Notes: a model not told the origin generated them from the letters alone. A stretch of DNA of 64,000 nt from JAHCHG01 sp041745765 (GCA_041745765.1 JBGTIH010000163.1:1-64000), one strand, 5' to 3'. Shown: positions 49,647-60,087, counted from the first letter of the stretch. Program-made: numbers and translations.

Positions 49647-51359
49647 TTAATAGTCCCTTTTTAGAACAAAATTATTTTCTAAAACGAGCGCATCAAAATT
49701 GGCATTATGAAAGGTATTTACGGCATCCTCGGGTGTGCAGACAATCGGTTCTTGGATATTAAATGAAGTATTGAGCAGAAGCGGAATGCCCGTCAATTTT
49801 CTAAACTCTTCAATCAGATTCCAATAGCGCGGATTGACTTCTTTATTGACCATCTGCGGACGCGCTGTGCCGTCAATATGGACGACAGCCGGGATTTTTT
49901 CCTTCCATTTATCGGAAACTTGTATAACGGTAATCATAAACGGATCGTGATGCTCAACGCCGAAAATCTCGCGCCCGTATTCTTCGAGCATCGAAGGTGC
50001 AAGCGGGCGAAACCATTCGCGGAGCTTTACTTTATGATTAAGAATCTCGCGCATATCCTTGCGGCGCGGATCAGCAACAAAACTTCTTGCGCCAAGCGCA
50101 CGCGGTCCCCACTCCATACGTCCGTTGAACCAACCGATAATCGCGCCTTCGGAAATCATTTTTGCAAGGCGCGGAAGAAGAATTTCATCAGGCAGAGTTT
50201 CATATTTTAATCCGGCTTTATCCAAAACCTTTTGACATTCTTCGTTGGAAAATCTCGGACCGTAATAAGCATTATTCATCACGAACTTGCGCGGATTGCC
50301 TAATTTCTGATGCCAGACCATTAATGCTGCACCAAGACTGCATCCGGCATCTCCCGCGGCGGGTTGGACATAAAAATTCTTAAAAGGAGTTTCGTGAAAA
50401 ATGCGCCCGTTCATTACTGAATTAAATGCTACGCCGCCAGCCATACAGAGATTTTCTTCATCGGTCATTTCCTTAATCTGCTTGACCAGATAGATCGCCG
50501 TATCTTCTAAAACTTTTTGCGCCGAGCAAGCGATATTCCAATGATGTTCGGTAAGCTCTTCACCTTTTTTTCGACCGGGACCGATCTCTCTGACGATTTC
50601 ATCGGGAAACTTATAATGTTTGGCAAGGTGATGATCGAGAACCTTGATATTAAAATGAAAATCACCTTTGCCGTTTCGGGTTAAAACCTTTTCGGAAAAG
50701 AAATCATAAAAAACGGGTTTGCCGTAAGCCGCCAATCCCATCACCTTCCATTCATCTCCGGTGAACATATCGAAACCGATATAATTGGTAACGGCGGAAT
50801 AAAATTGTCCAAGCGAATGGGGCAGTTTTATTCGTTTCAGCACCTTTATTTTATTGCCTTTCCCTTGCGAGAAAAGCGTGGTCGTGTCTTCGCCCGTTCC
50901 ATCCCATGTCATAATCGCCGCCGATTCAAACGGGGAAACAAAAAAGGCGGATGCCGCATGGCTCTGGTGATGTTCGATATAATGAAACTTAAAATCCGAA
51001 TCGCCGAAATGTTCGCGTAGTCTTTTAGCGTGTTTGAACATTCCGAGATAGCTTTCCGAAACCTGCGCCACCCCGCGATCAGCCCTCGCTTTGAACATAT
51101 CACGCGAAACAAATGCGGCTTTGACCGCCTGCATTGCCTTATGCCGCAAAATCCACGGCTTCCAATAATGCCCAACGTGCGCGACATCCTTCAAAGTAAT
51201 TCCGGCATAATCCAAACAATATTGAATTGCCTGAAAAGGAAAACCGCTGTGATGTTTTTTGCGGGAAAATCTTTCTTCTTCCGCCGCCGCAATGAGTTCG
51301 CCGTCTTTTATTAAACTAGCGGCTGAATCGCCGAGTGTTGTTAGACCTAAAATATACAT
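49647..51359 (-). CDS. NodU/CmcH-type carbamoyltransferase
   Basis: 570 residues. N-terminal Kae1-like domain (MYILGLTTLGDSAASLIKDG, HHQSHAASAF, GTGEDTTTLF) and C-terminal domain (GARSFVADPRRKDMREILN, PLLLNTSFNIQEPIVCTP). These enzymes transfer carbamoyl from carbamoyl phosphate to a sugar hydroxyl. In this cluster it probably decorates the surface polysaccharide. The long AT-rich gap upstream may contain its promoter. Confidence 0.93.
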   Translation of the reverse strand: MYILGLTTLGDSAASLIKDGELIAAAEEERFSRKKHHSGFPFQAIQYCLDYAGITLKDVAHVGHYWKPWILRHKAMQAVKAAFVSRDMFKARADRGVAQVSESYLGMFKHAKRLREHFGDSDFKFHYIEHHQSHAASAFFVSPFESAAIMTWDGTGEDTTTLFSQGKGNKIKVLKRIKLPHSLGQFYSAVTNYIGFDMFTGDEWKVMGLAAYGKPVFYDFFSEKVLTRNGKGDFHFNIKVLDHHLAKHYKFPDEIVREIGPGRKKGEELTEHHWNIACSAQKVLEDTAIYLVKQIKEMTDEENLCMAGGVAFNSVMNGRIFHETPFKNFYVQPAAGDAGCSLGAALMVWHQKLGNPRKFVMNNAYYGPRFSNEECQKVLDKAGLKYETLPDEILLPRLAKMISEGAIIGWFNGRMEWGPRALGARSFVADPRRKDMREILNHKVKLREWFRPLAPSMLEEYGREIFGVEHHDPFMITVIQVSDKWKEKIPAVVHIDGTARPQMVNKEVNPRYWNLIEEFRKLTGIPLLLNTSFNIQEPIVCTPEDAVNTFHNANFDALVLENNFVLKRDY

Positions 51360-51885
51360 TATTTAGATAATACTTGAAAAGTGCTTTAAATTATATCTTA
51401 AAGCAAATTTTTTTTTAATAGTAATGCGAATCAAGTGTAGAACAGGCTGTTAGCCTGTTCTTAGCCTGATTATCACCATAAAAACTCATTGCTGTCACCT
51501 TGAAACAGGCTAACAGCCTGTTTTACGTGTGGAAAACTGCTTTTTTAGCGACTTTTTTCCGTTTAATTTCTACTCTTGATTTGCATTAGTAATTTTGTAT
51601 TACAAATACCAAATCCCCTACATCCATTTTTATGAGGCGATATTGTGTAGTACTGTTATTACAAAAATTGCGGGGATGCTAAGAAACAAAATCTTTGTAA
51701 AAAGTGAAAATTCAAGCCGAGCATATAATAATAAAATTCTACATATTAAAAATTTTCAATATCAAAATATATTTTCCGCACTGCCCAATTTAACAAACTT
51801 TTTCTCATTACGGTATTATTTTTTTGTTTTTTTTATGAAATTTAACTGCTATGAGAAAATATCTGACAACTTTACCTTGCATTAT
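51360..51885. other. 526-bp gap with a 19-bp inverted repeat
   Basis: AACAGGCTGTTAGCCTGTT (51441-51459) is repeated exactly in inverse at 51504-51522. From 51560 the DNA is very AT-rich. An open frame at 51595-51894 on the plus strand encodes a Lys/Asn/Phe-rich, compositionally biased peptide without homology visible to me; not annotated. Confidence 0.55.
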
Positions 51886-52791
51886 TCAGCTTAAATAATT
51901 ATTGAAATAATTTTTCAAATACTCATCAAGACAGACCTTCCAATCTCTCATAATGTTACATTTCCGAATATCTAATTTTTTGTTAATCAGGCGTTCACTA
52001 GAAGGACGAATAGAAAAAAATTCTTCGGCGAAGTATTCGGAGTCTACCGGAGTTATTTTTATTTCATTTTCTTTATTTAACGCTTTTATTATTTCAGTAG
52101 CAACTTCCAGTCTGCCGGTGGTGCCGCCGCAAACCATATTGTATAAACCCCAAAGTTCGTTTTCAAAAAGCAATTTAACATTTCTCGCAAAATCGTGTGT
52201 GTAGGTCGGAGTTCCTAATTTATCATTGACAACAAATAATTCTTTTTTGCCGTCTTTGATCTGTTTCATTATTTTCTGGATAAATTTTTTGTCTTTATTT
52301 GGTCCCGCACCCATCATCCAACCGGCGCGACAAATTATATGTTGGGTCTTATTTTCTTTGACAAATAACTCGCCCATATATTTGCTTCGCGCATAAACTC
52401 CGAGCGGATTTGGCATATCCCAATCGTCGTAAGTATCTTTTTTCCCGTCAAAGATGCCTGCCGTGCTGATATACAACAGCGGAATGTCCAATTCATTACT
52501 AATATGAACGGCGTTTTCAACCGCTATAGTATTTGTTTCGTAAGTATCGTCAGGATTCAAATCACAATACTCAAGATTTGTGTAAGCACCCAAGTGAAAC
52601 AAATAATCCGGCTCAAAATTGAAAACGTCTTTTTTGTAAGCCTCAAAATCCCGAAAATCCAAGAGAGAAATCCAACTTTCGTTCACATCCTTATCGGTTA
52701 CTTTCAGTTCGTTATCATCTTTGAAAATCTGATAAAATCCTTCACCCAGCATTCCGCCACCGCCAGCTATATATATTTTCTTTTTTATCAT
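51886..52791 (-). CDS. RmlD-like NAD(P)-dependent sugar reductase/epimerase
   Basis: 301 residues from MIKKKIYIAGGGGMLGEGFY; upstream in-frame starts run into the neighbouring gene. Extended SDR fold: GGGGMLGEG nucleotide loop, LLYISTAGIFDGKKD, and the YxxxK catalytic pair in VYARSKYMGE. Similar to dTDP-4-dehydrorhamnose reductase. AT-rich compared with earlier genes. The GT4 gene precedes it by 32 nt. Confidence 0.85.
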   Translation of the reverse strand: MIKKKIYIAGGGGMLGEGFYQIFKDDNELKVTDKDVNESWISLLDFRDFEAYKKDVFNFEPDYLFHLGAYTNLEYCDLNPDDTYETNTIAVENAVHISNELDIPLLYISTAGIFDGKKDTYDDWDMPNPLGVYARSKYMGELFVKENKTQHIICRAGWMMGAGPNKDKKFIQKIMKQIKDGKKELFVVNDKLGTPTYTHDFARNVKLLFENELWGLYNMVCGGTTGRLEVATEIIKALNKENEIKITPVDSEYFAEEFFSIRPSSERLINKKLDIRKCNIMRDWKVCLDEYLKNYFNNYLS

Positions 52792-52823
52792 AAAATCTGT
52801 TTCTGCAATATCATTGTTTTTAT

Positions 52824-53930
52824 TTAATCGCTCTTGGTTGCGCTCTCCAAAACCGAAAGATACTGTTGCTTTATAACGTGCGTTGAGAAATTTTTCAATA
52901 CAGTTTGTCTGGCGTTTTCGCCAACTTCTTTTCTCAACCAAGAACAATCAATTAACTTGACAAGCGTATTTACCCACTCGCTTTCTGTTTCGACTAAAAA
53001 TCCGTTTTTACCGTCCTCGATAAATTGTTGTGCGGTGCCGATGTTTGTTGCTACGCACGGCAATCCAAATGACATATATTGAATCGCTTTCAAACCGCTT
53101 TTACCCATTACCCAACTGTCCATCGGCAGCGGATATACGCCAATGTCAATTTTTTGTAAATCCTCTACTTCTTTTTTCGCTGACCACTGTATCACTTCTA
53201 TATCTATTTCTGGAAAATCATATTCAAAGTTGCCGATGACAATTAACTTAAAATCTCGCTTTTTTTTGAGTTCGATAAATACCGGACGAAGTAAATCCAA
53301 GTAACGACGGGTGCTGAAAGTTCCCGTCCAGCCAATTGTTATTTTATTTTCATTTTTGTATCTATTATTTGGCACAAAAATATCAGTATTAATAGATGAA
53401 GAAATATAAGTGCATTTTTTCTTTTCATTTATTTGTAAGCTGATATCGTTTAGTGATGGCGAACTGGTAATAACATGGTCGGCTGTTCTGACCAAAAACC
53501 TCGTCTTTTCTGTTCCCCGCAAATTATGGGGAATCTCCTTCGTTTCCTTACTGGCATCTAATAACCAATTATCTTCCAGATCATAAATTATTTTTTTTGA
53601 CAAAAGCCTGTAAATTCTCTCAAATAATGCCCCTCCCAGAGGGTACACGTACATAAAGATGTATATGACATCATATTTTCTTAATATAAAAACGTCCTTC
53701 ATTCTTCTTAATATACCTAACAACGTCCAGCCGATTTTTTCAAGCGTATAACCTTTTTTATAAACAATTTCCCACATTTTCATGGTCATAAATGGAGAAA
53801 TTTTTACTTCATATCCGTTTGTTTCCCAATCACCTATATATTGTTCATACTTTAAGCGTTGTCCTGCTGCTACGTCTTTCGGATACGGACATATTATTAA
53901 TATCTTTTTGTTCTGCTTTTTTGCTGACAT
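52824..53930 (-). CDS. GT4 glycosyltransferase
   Basis: 368 residues from MSAKKQNKKILIICPYPKDV; longer starts are possible but less likely. GT-B signatures: KITIGWTGTFSTRRYLDLLR, then IDIGVYPLPMDSWVMGKSGL and KAIQYMSFGLPCVATNIGTA (E-type acceptor/donor region). It elongates the glycan. AT-rich. Confidence 0.87.
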   Translation of the reverse strand: MSAKKQNKKILIICPYPKDVAAGQRLKYEQYIGDWETNGYEVKISPFMTMKMWEIVYKKGYTLEKIGWTLLGILRRMKDVFILRKYDVIYIFMYVYPLGGALFERIYRLLSKKIIYDLEDNWLLDASKETKEIPHNLRGTEKTRFLVRTADHVITSSPSLNDISLQINEKKKCTYISSSINTDIFVPNNRYKNENKITIGWTGTFSTRRYLDLLRPVFIELKKKRDFKLIVIGNFEYDFPEIDIEVIQWSAKKEVEDLQKIDIGVYPLPMDSWVMGKSGLKAIQYMSFGLPCVATNIGTAQQFIEDGKNGFLVETESEWVNTLVKLIDCSWLRKEVGENARQTVLKNFSTHVIKQQYLSVLESATKSD

Positions 53931-54005
53931 TTTAAATGTATTCAAAATTATCTCAGAAATGAAATTCATAGATGAGACGAGGGACTGGATTCTAATGTAT
54001 TTGCA

Positions 54006-54788
54006 TCAACCTTTTTTATTTATACGCTCAAGCGCAGCTTTGATACCCGAATTAAAACGACGAAGATGTCCTGCCGTTCCTTCGGTATTCACATAAAGAG
54101 TGTTATGTTCCGGGGCTATCTCACTTTTGGGTCTGGTTTCGGTGTAGTAATAAGTTGCCAACGATTTTCGGCTGATTCCGTCGGGCGTGTTAAGTGGTTT
54201 AGGATGTCCATGAAATGAAACTTCGTTAGTTTCAAAAATTACACAACGGTTAAAATCCGGCGCAATTTGTTCCAGAAGTTTTTTCTTTCCGCCGGATAAT
54301 TCCCACAATTCCAAAAAACCTTCATATTCAGGCTTCCAATCTTTATTCATATAAACCAAAGCATTCAATCTTCTGTGAAGTTTGGTGTAGGGATGAATAT
54401 TATAATCAACGTGAACATTTAGAAAGGCTCCTCGTGTTGATTGATGCAGCCCTCCGCCGACTAATTCGTCATCCTGTAGAAGATCAGGAATATCAGTCAA
54501 AAATTGGAGAAAATTACGAAACTCACTTGAGTTAAGCTCTTCAAAAACCTCTGCCATTATCGGATTATCGTCGAAGTTGGTTTTTTGAAACTTGTTCCGT
54601 TGATCAATATAAGTCGTTCCGTCCCAGACTCCGTCCGAGATAGACGGGTAATGAGAAAAAACCTCTTCAGCTTTATCCTCGTGAAAAAAATTTTCAATTA
54701 TCGAATATCTAAACGGTTCTTTTGCCTGATATTTCGATTTTATCTCAGCTCCTGACTTGAGCAGTTTTTCAAAATTAATAAATCTCAT
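54006..54788 (-). CDS. 2-oxoglutarate/Fe(II)-dependent oxygenase family protein
   Basis: 260 residues. The HxD pair is H126-V-D128 (FLNVHVDYN) and the distal His/Arg lie in FETNEVSFHGHPKPL (around 210). The double-stranded beta-helix order fits the prolyl-hydroxylase-like superfamily. Substrate unknown; in a polysaccharide cluster a sugar or lipid hydroxylation is plausible. Confidence 0.8.
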   Translation of the reverse strand: MRFINFEKLLKSGAEIKSKYQAKEPFRYSIIENFFHEDKAEEVFSHYPSISDGVWDGTTYIDQRNKFQKTNFDDNPIMAEVFEELNSSEFRNFLQFLTDIPDLLQDDELVGGGLHQSTRGAFLNVHVDYNIHPYTKLHRRLNALVYMNKDWKPEYEGFLELWELSGGKKKLLEQIAPDFNRCVIFETNEVSFHGHPKPLNTPDGISRKSLATYYYTETRPKSEIAPEHNTLYVNTEGTAGHLRRFNSGIKAALERINKKG

Positions 54789-54932
54789 AATTAATATCTA
54801 TCAAAAGTTTCATTTGATTCACAACTATCTTAAAAAATACTATGAAAGAGTCTCTTTTTACAACACTGCTCCTGATATTGGTTATTAACAAGATATTGAT
54901 CGCCTTCTAAAATCGGCTGAAAACAAATAATT

Positions 54933-55664
54933 CTAGGAAAATTCTGCGAGCAAGATCACCCTGTAACTATTGTTTCTATTCGTTTGCGGGACTATCGGGT
55001 GCATCAGTCCGGCGAGCAGATTAAAGGTTAAGTATAAAAATTTGGAACGTATTGCCGCCCACCTCAGCAATCGCGTTATTTGAATACTCTCCGAGTAAAA
55101 TGTTTTTATATTAACCTTTTTGTTATTATACCCGGCTTCCGCTTCAATTGCCGATATGACTGTTTCCAATTGCGGATAAGGGCTGTGCAGATGCTCATTC
55201 AGCCAATCAGGTTGAGGCTTGTCAAGACGCTTTAGGTGCTCGGCAAAATTTTCATCAATTTGTTGAGCCTGAGTTCCGAAAGGGAAAGCAATAACGACGG
55301 CGTTTCGGGAAACTCTGACCAACTCTGCAATTGCTTGTTCTCTTATCTCTGTCGGCAGATGTTCCAGCACATCGACCGATGTCGCAACGGAGAAAGATTC
55401 TTTAGAAAACGGAAGCGATAAAATGCTTCCGCGCAGAAACTTAAAGTTCTTATTTTGCCACATCGAGTCTACAATGTCCACGCCCGTAAATTGTTCTGAG
55501 GGAAGCAGAGAGGCAAGCCCGTATTCACCACAGCCGGCATCAAGCAAAGTAGAATCTTCCCGTAATATCGGTTTTAAAACCTTAATAACGTCTAAGTTGC
55601 GTCCTCGCGTATCCCAACTTAGACAATAAAAAGTTTGTCGTAACTTGTCGGTCATTGATAACAT
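54933..55664 (-). CDS. Class I SAM-dependent methyltransferase
   Basis: 243 residues. Motif I DSTLLDAGCGEYGLASLL, motif II/III FSVATSVDVLEHLP and a post-III VVIAFPFGTQ. The C-terminal part is hydrophobic (KFLYLTFNLLAGLMHPIV). Probably methylates a sugar or lipid intermediate of this cluster. Confidence 0.85.
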   Translation of the reverse strand: MLSMTDKLRQTFYCLSWDTRGRNLDVIKVLKPILREDSTLLDAGCGEYGLASLLPSEQFTGVDIVDSMWQNKNFKFLRGSILSLPFSKESFSVATSVDVLEHLPTEIREQAIAELVRVSRNAVVIAFPFGTQAQQIDENFAEHLKRLDKPQPDWLNEHLHSPYPQLETVISAIEAEAGYNNKKVNIKTFYSESIQITRLLRWAAIRSKFLYLTFNLLAGLMHPIVPQTNRNNSYRVILLAEFS

Positions 55665-55676
55665 ATTTTCAGTTTC

Positions 55677-56903
55677 TCACATCGAAAGCATTTTGCGATA
55701 GTTCGCTGTGAACTTTTCCGCACCTTTTTCCAGATCATAATAATCATATGCAAAACCGCGTAATTCCTCACGACTCGTTTTCATCAAAAGTATTTGTTCA
55801 ATTGCCTTGCCATAATCTTTTTCGTTGTTAATATCCTCGACCAAAACGCCCGATTGCGGATATAATTTCAGAATCTCATCCAAATCACCAATTCCTTTTG
55901 CCGAAAGCATTTTCAAACCAGCCGACCAGTATTCTCCGAGCTTTGTCGGACTTCTGCCGATCACTGAAAAATCGTCGTCATACATTACCACTCCGAAGTC
56001 TCCTGCCATCAGATATTTATGAACATCCCGATAATCGGCACTCACGTTTCTGAACTTTTCCTGAGGCAAGCCGCTTTTTATAATTTCATTTTTAATTATT
56101 TTAGGAGATGAATGCGAAAGAAATATGAAATATGATTCAGGTTTTTGTTTAAGAAGATACTTAAACAATTTCAAAACCAAATCTGTTCTGTAATTTCCGC
56201 CGAGCGAACCGGAATACAACATCACAACGCTTTCCGGCGGAATATTCAGATCGGTGCGAATTTTCTTTCGCACCGATTCGTCATAAGGCGGAAAATACTC
56301 GAAGTTGACGCAGGTTGGAATAACATCCACCAAATTTTCTTTTTTCAGATTATTTTCAACAATAAATCTTTTGCCGATGTGAGTGAGCGAAACGGCAATT
56401 TCGGAGTTTTTGAAAAACCCTTTTTCTCTTATTTTAAGATACCGATATACAGGTTGTAAAAAAGGCGAAGCCAGCATTCCGCTTTCCTTTTTCTCATCAG
56501 CCCACCAACCGCGCATATCAAACATCAATTTGCTGCCGTATCTATTTTTGGTCCATTCGCCGAGAATGCAGGGCAGATAGCAGCGGGCGTGAAAAATGTC
56601 AAAAGCATGTTCTTTCGCCAGTTCTGTAATTTTTCGCTTACCGTCGCGTAGATTCGCTATTGCCGATGCGACAGGAATTTTATTGCCGAAAAAAAGTGGA
56701 TGCCATTCAATATCGAAACCGCGAATAAGATTGTAAATAGATTCCTTATTTTTTTCAAAGATTTCCGGCTTTTCGTAACTTATTAGATGAAATGAAAATT
56801 CTTGGCGGCTGATGATCTTTAAATATGAAAGAACCTGGCTTTGTCCGAGAGGATCGGTCATTCCGTCGTATGATACAAATAGAACTTTTTTTTTATTTAC
56901 CAT
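55677..56903 (-). CDS. GT4 glycosyltransferase
   Basis: 408 residues. N-terminal MVNKKKVLFVSYDGMTDPLG and YLKIISRQEFSFHLISYEKP; C-terminal VMLYSGSLGGNYRTDLVLKL and KLGEYWSAGLKMLSAKGIGD, the E-bearing donor segment. It precedes the methyltransferase gene by 12 nt. Confidence 0.88.
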   Translation of the reverse strand: MVNKKKVLFVSYDGMTDPLGQSQVLSYLKIISRQEFSFHLISYEKPEIFEKNKESIYNLIRGFDIEWHPLFFGNKIPVASAIANLRDGKRKITELAKEHAFDIFHARCYLPCILGEWTKNRYGSKLMFDMRGWWADEKKESGMLASPFLQPVYRYLKIREKGFFKNSEIAVSLTHIGKRFIVENNLKKENLVDVIPTCVNFEYFPPYDESVRKKIRTDLNIPPESVVMLYSGSLGGNYRTDLVLKLFKYLLKQKPESYFIFLSHSSPKIIKNEIIKSGLPQEKFRNVSADYRDVHKYLMAGDFGVVMYDDDFSVIGRSPTKLGEYWSAGLKMLSAKGIGDLDEILKLYPQSGVLVEDINNEKDYGKAIEQILLMKTSREELRGFAYDYYDLEKGAEKFTANYRKMLSM

Positions 56904-56983
56904 TTAGTTATTCGAAGCAGTTTAAATTCAAAAAATCAAATTGTTTAATAGTCTTTATCCGGTCTGAATATGACTTTAAATCG

Positions 56984-57949
56984 CTACGATTTTTCCGGTG
57001 ATTGAAGAACTGCCTGAATCCATCCGCTAAAGGTAGCAATATCAATTACTATAATAATAAAACTCACGCCGACAAACTGAATCGGATTTATTAACCACCA
57101 TGATTCCCGATTTTCACAGCGAAGTCGGATGTTTTTTACCGTCCGCGCGGAAATCCACAACAAAACCACTAAAAGCCATAACCAACTGTGTAACAGAGTG
57201 AGCAAAATGAAAGGGATAATTACGATATATTGTTTGGCGAGACCGTAGTGCCAATGCTTCTGACGTTTTGCCCAAATATTATGTTTTGAATATAATGCAA
57301 ATTTCTTAAACATGGAAAAAATATCGGGAGTAGGTTTCCACCAAATTCGCGCGCGGGGAGCATACCCGATTCGGAAATTTTGTTTTGCGATATTTTCCAT
57401 AAAAATCAAATCTTCCGCTGCTCGTAAATCAGGAAAGCCCCCAACTTTCCCCCAAACCGAGCGTTTCATCAACGAAGAAGGAATTATCGCGCCGCGCCAC
57501 CATTCGCCATTTTTTTTAATTTTTGGAGTAAGATATGCTAGTGCAAAACATTTTTCAAAAAAAGATTTTTTTTCAGCTTCATAACTTCCATAAACAACAT
57601 CAACGGACGAATCGGCTTCGGTAACTTTTTTTAATTCTTCAAGCCAATTAGGTTCAAGTCTGATACCGGCATCGGTAAAAGCGATCCATTCGCTGCGGGC
57701 GTTTTCAACACCGATATTTCGCCCGCGTCCCGGCGTGGCGTTTCCGGCTTCGATTATCTGGAACCGCTCATCGTTTCCTGTTAATTTATGCGCGAGTTCG
57801 ACAGTTTTATCCGTTGAACCGCCGTCAACGAGAACGATTTCGTCCGGTTGGGAAGTTTGAAGTTTGATAGACTTAATTAGTTCCGCCAGCGAATCTTCTT
57901 CATTCTTCATCGGGATTACCAGAGAAACTTGTAAAACAGAGTTTGGCAT
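56984..57949 (-). CDS. GT2 glycosyltransferase with C-terminal membrane helices
   Basis: 321 residues. GT-A fold: VSLVIPMKNEEDSLAELIKS, VLVDGGSTDKTVELA, and ENARSEWIAFTDAGIRLEPN. Two or three TM helices follow (YIVIIPFILLTLLHSWLWLLV, VGVSFIIIVIDIATF). Transfers a sugar from NDP-sugar to the glycan or lipid. Confidence 0.88.
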   Translation of the reverse strand: MPNSVLQVSLVIPMKNEEDSLAELIKSIKLQTSQPDEIVLVDGGSTDKTVELAHKLTGNDERFQIIEAGNATPGRGRNIGVENARSEWIAFTDAGIRLEPNWLEELKKVTEADSSVDVVYGSYEAEKKSFFEKCFALAYLTPKIKKNGEWWRGAIIPSSLMKRSVWGKVGGFPDLRAAEDLIFMENIAKQNFRIGYAPRARIWWKPTPDIFSMFKKFALYSKHNIWAKRQKHWHYGLAKQYIVIIPFILLTLLHSWLWLLVVLLWISARTVKNIRLRCENRESWWLINPIQFVGVSFIIIVIDIATFSGWIQAVLQSPEKS

Positions 57950-58004
57950 TTATAATTTTATTTAGCAGTTAAATTTCAGTTGCAAGAAAATCATTTGAGC
58001 GAAT

Positions 58005-58970
58005 TTAAAGCGTTGATTTAAAATGTTTATTAAAATTCCGTAAATAACTTATTTGCAATTTAAAACTTTTTTTCAAGTTTTTTGTTTCTCTGCCAATCAG
58101 CGGATAAGAAATTAATTTTACGGATTCAATCAATAATCTGGTTAGATAATTGCTGTAAAATAACCACGGATTAAGATGTTTTTTCTCAAACAAAATACCC
58201 ATTTTTACTTTTCTGTCATTGATTGCACTCTCACTCCAATGCTGAATTGCACTCTGTCCGCCAAGATGAATTATTTCGGCTTCCGGCACAAATTTCAAGT
58301 CAAAGCCTGATTTCGAAAGACGTATGCAAAGATCCATATCTTCTCCATACATATCGAAATCCTGATCAAACCCATCAAGAGATTTCAGAATACCGCCCTT
58401 AAATAAAATCGCTGCGCCCCAAACAATCGGAACAGCTCTTTTTTCATTATGTTCCCAGTGTGAATATAAAAGAGTTTTAGCTCTTCGATCTGCGGGCAGC
58501 AATTTATAGAGTTTAAAGTTTTCCAGAATTATCTTTAACGGTGTTGGGGGATAATACCAGACGCTCGGCTGTAAAGACTCATCGCTGTTTAAGAGTCTTG
58601 GAGCAACTGCACCGATCTTGCTATCGGAGTTTAGTTCAACAAGAAGCAAATCAACCGAATTCGGTTTTATAATCGTGTCAGGATTAAGCAAAAAAATGTA
58701 AGGACTCTGCGTTTGATTTATGACAACATTATTTGCCTTGCCAAAACCCAGATTTTCTTGGCTTCTTATCAATTCAAATTGTATATTCTGCAAAAGATTC
58801 TTCGCTTCATCAGTTTCAAACCAAACCAGACTTTTATCCGTAGAGGCATTATCAATGACAACTATTTCGTAAGAAACTTTCGGCGGATTTTCAATAATGC
58901 TCTTCAAACACTGTGGTAAAAACTTTTCCCCATTCCAATTTACGATAACGAAGGTTAATTCTACGGACAT
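58005..58970 (-). CDS. GT2 glycosyltransferase, WbbL/rhamnosyltransferase type
   Basis: 321 residues. MSVELTFVIVNWNGEKFLPQ, YEIVVIDNASTDKSL, LLNPDTIIKP and GEDMDLCIRLSKSGFDLKFV (the signature of WbbL/RfbF-type enzymes) with AEIIHLGGQSA. Consistent with rhamnose transfer given the rml-type genes; the donor is inferred. Confidence 0.9.
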   Translation of the reverse strand: MSVELTFVIVNWNGEKFLPQCLKSIIENPPKVSYEIVVIDNASTDKSLVWFETDEAKNLLQNIQFELIRSQENLGFGKANNVVINQTQSPYIFLLNPDTIIKPNSVDLLLVELNSDSKIGAVAPRLLNSDESLQPSVWYYPPTPLKIILENFKLYKLLPADRRAKTLLYSHWEHNEKRAVPIVWGAAILFKGGILKSLDGFDQDFDMYGEDMDLCIRLSKSGFDLKFVPEAEIIHLGGQSAIQHWSESAINDRKVKMGILFEKKHLNPWLFYSNYLTRLLIESVKLISYPLIGRETKNLKKSFKLQISYLRNFNKHFKSTL

Positions 58971-59010
58971 TATTTATTTCCTCTAAGATTTGCCATACAG
59001 TTTTTACATT

Positions 59011-60057
59011 TCATTTTAATAACCTTTCCAGATTTTTGCATAACATGATTTTATCTACAATGATATTTGCCGTGTGGGCATCTTCTTCCATATTATCTGA
59101 TCTACATAATTGATAATAAAACTTTAAACCCAACGCCGATGCCATATTAAAGTAACAATTATTTATATTATCGTCGAATTTTCTTAATTCAAAAATGTTG
59201 CCGCATTCCGGCATAAAAAGCATATTTGTCATTCCCGCCCCATGGCTGGAAACTAGATACTTAACTGAAGCGAATAATTGAACCTGTTCTATAAAAGAAT
59301 AATCTTCGGCGCAGATTATCTTGAAGTCATATTTTTTCAGTATTTCAAGTATTTCATCTTCATTTTGTATTTTTCTTTTATCTGCTTTCCGACGGCTGAT
59401 ATAAACTTTTTGAAAATCTACATTTTTTCCCGAATCGGATTTTTCCCAAAATGTTTTTTGAACTTCTTTTATAATCGGTTCATTAAAATCGCCTGAAGCC
59501 GCTGTATGTGTCGGTAAATATAACTTACTACATAAAAGAATTTCATTATTATTGATATATCTAATATCCTTTATACCGAATATTTCAAGCGAAGTTTGAA
59601 CATAGTCCAAAGATCTGAAGCTGTCCGGCAGCAATAGAACGGCATTTTCAAAATACCCGGAAATTACCTTTAATCGGGGCAAAACATCGCATAACCAGTG
59701 AAAATATCCTTTAGACCAATCGTCGGTAACCCAAAAAACATTCTTATTTATATAATTTCGTTTTCTCAGCAAGAAATTATTAATGTATGTTTTTACGATT
59801 GCTCTTTTTTTCCATTTTCGAAAATTTTCGGGAAAAGCAAACGATTCGATCAAGATTCGGTTTTTATAAAAAATTATGCCTTCCGCGCTGATTTTGACAT
59901 CTTCGTATTTACAGATGTTAACCGCCGGAATTTTCTTTTCGAGTTCGTGTTTAAAGAGCGAAATATCTTCCGTATTAAAATTTACGGGAAGGCTGCGAAG
60001 CGAGATTTTTTCTTTTGAAAAATTCAGGCATTTTTCATCAAACAAATCGCTATTCAT
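59011..60057 (-). CDS. GT61-family glycosyltransferase
   Basis: 348 residues. WVTDDWSKGYFHWLCDVLPR, KVYISRRKADKRKI, IICAEDYSFIEQVQLF and LVSSHGAGMTNMLFMPECGN are GT61/DUF563 motifs (HGA.TN is the hallmark). The family includes xylosyl- and arabinosyltransferases in other organisms. AT-rich. Confidence 0.85.
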   Translation of the reverse strand: MNSDLFDEKCLNFSKEKISLRSLPVNFNTEDISLFKHELEKKIPAVNICKYEDVKISAEGIIFYKNRILIESFAFPENFRKWKKRAIVKTYINNFLLRKRNYINKNVFWVTDDWSKGYFHWLCDVLPRLKVISGYFENAVLLLPDSFRSLDYVQTSLEIFGIKDIRYINNNEILLCSKLYLPTHTAASGDFNEPIIKEVQKTFWEKSDSGKNVDFQKVYISRRKADKRKIQNEDEILEILKKYDFKIICAEDYSFIEQVQLFASVKYLVSSHGAGMTNMLFMPECGNIFELRKFDDNINNCYFNMASALGLKFYYQLCRSDNMEEDAHTANIIVDKIMLCKNLERLLK

Positions 60058-60087
60058 ATATCGCTCAAGGTCATTTGACCGGAAACA

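Noticed and set aside
51595..51894. 99-codon plus-strand open frame in the AT-rich gap
   Set aside because: Compositionally biased (Lys, Asn, Phe, Tyr), no recognisable motif or ribosome binding site, and antisense to the intergenic DNA of an otherwise minus-strand cluster.
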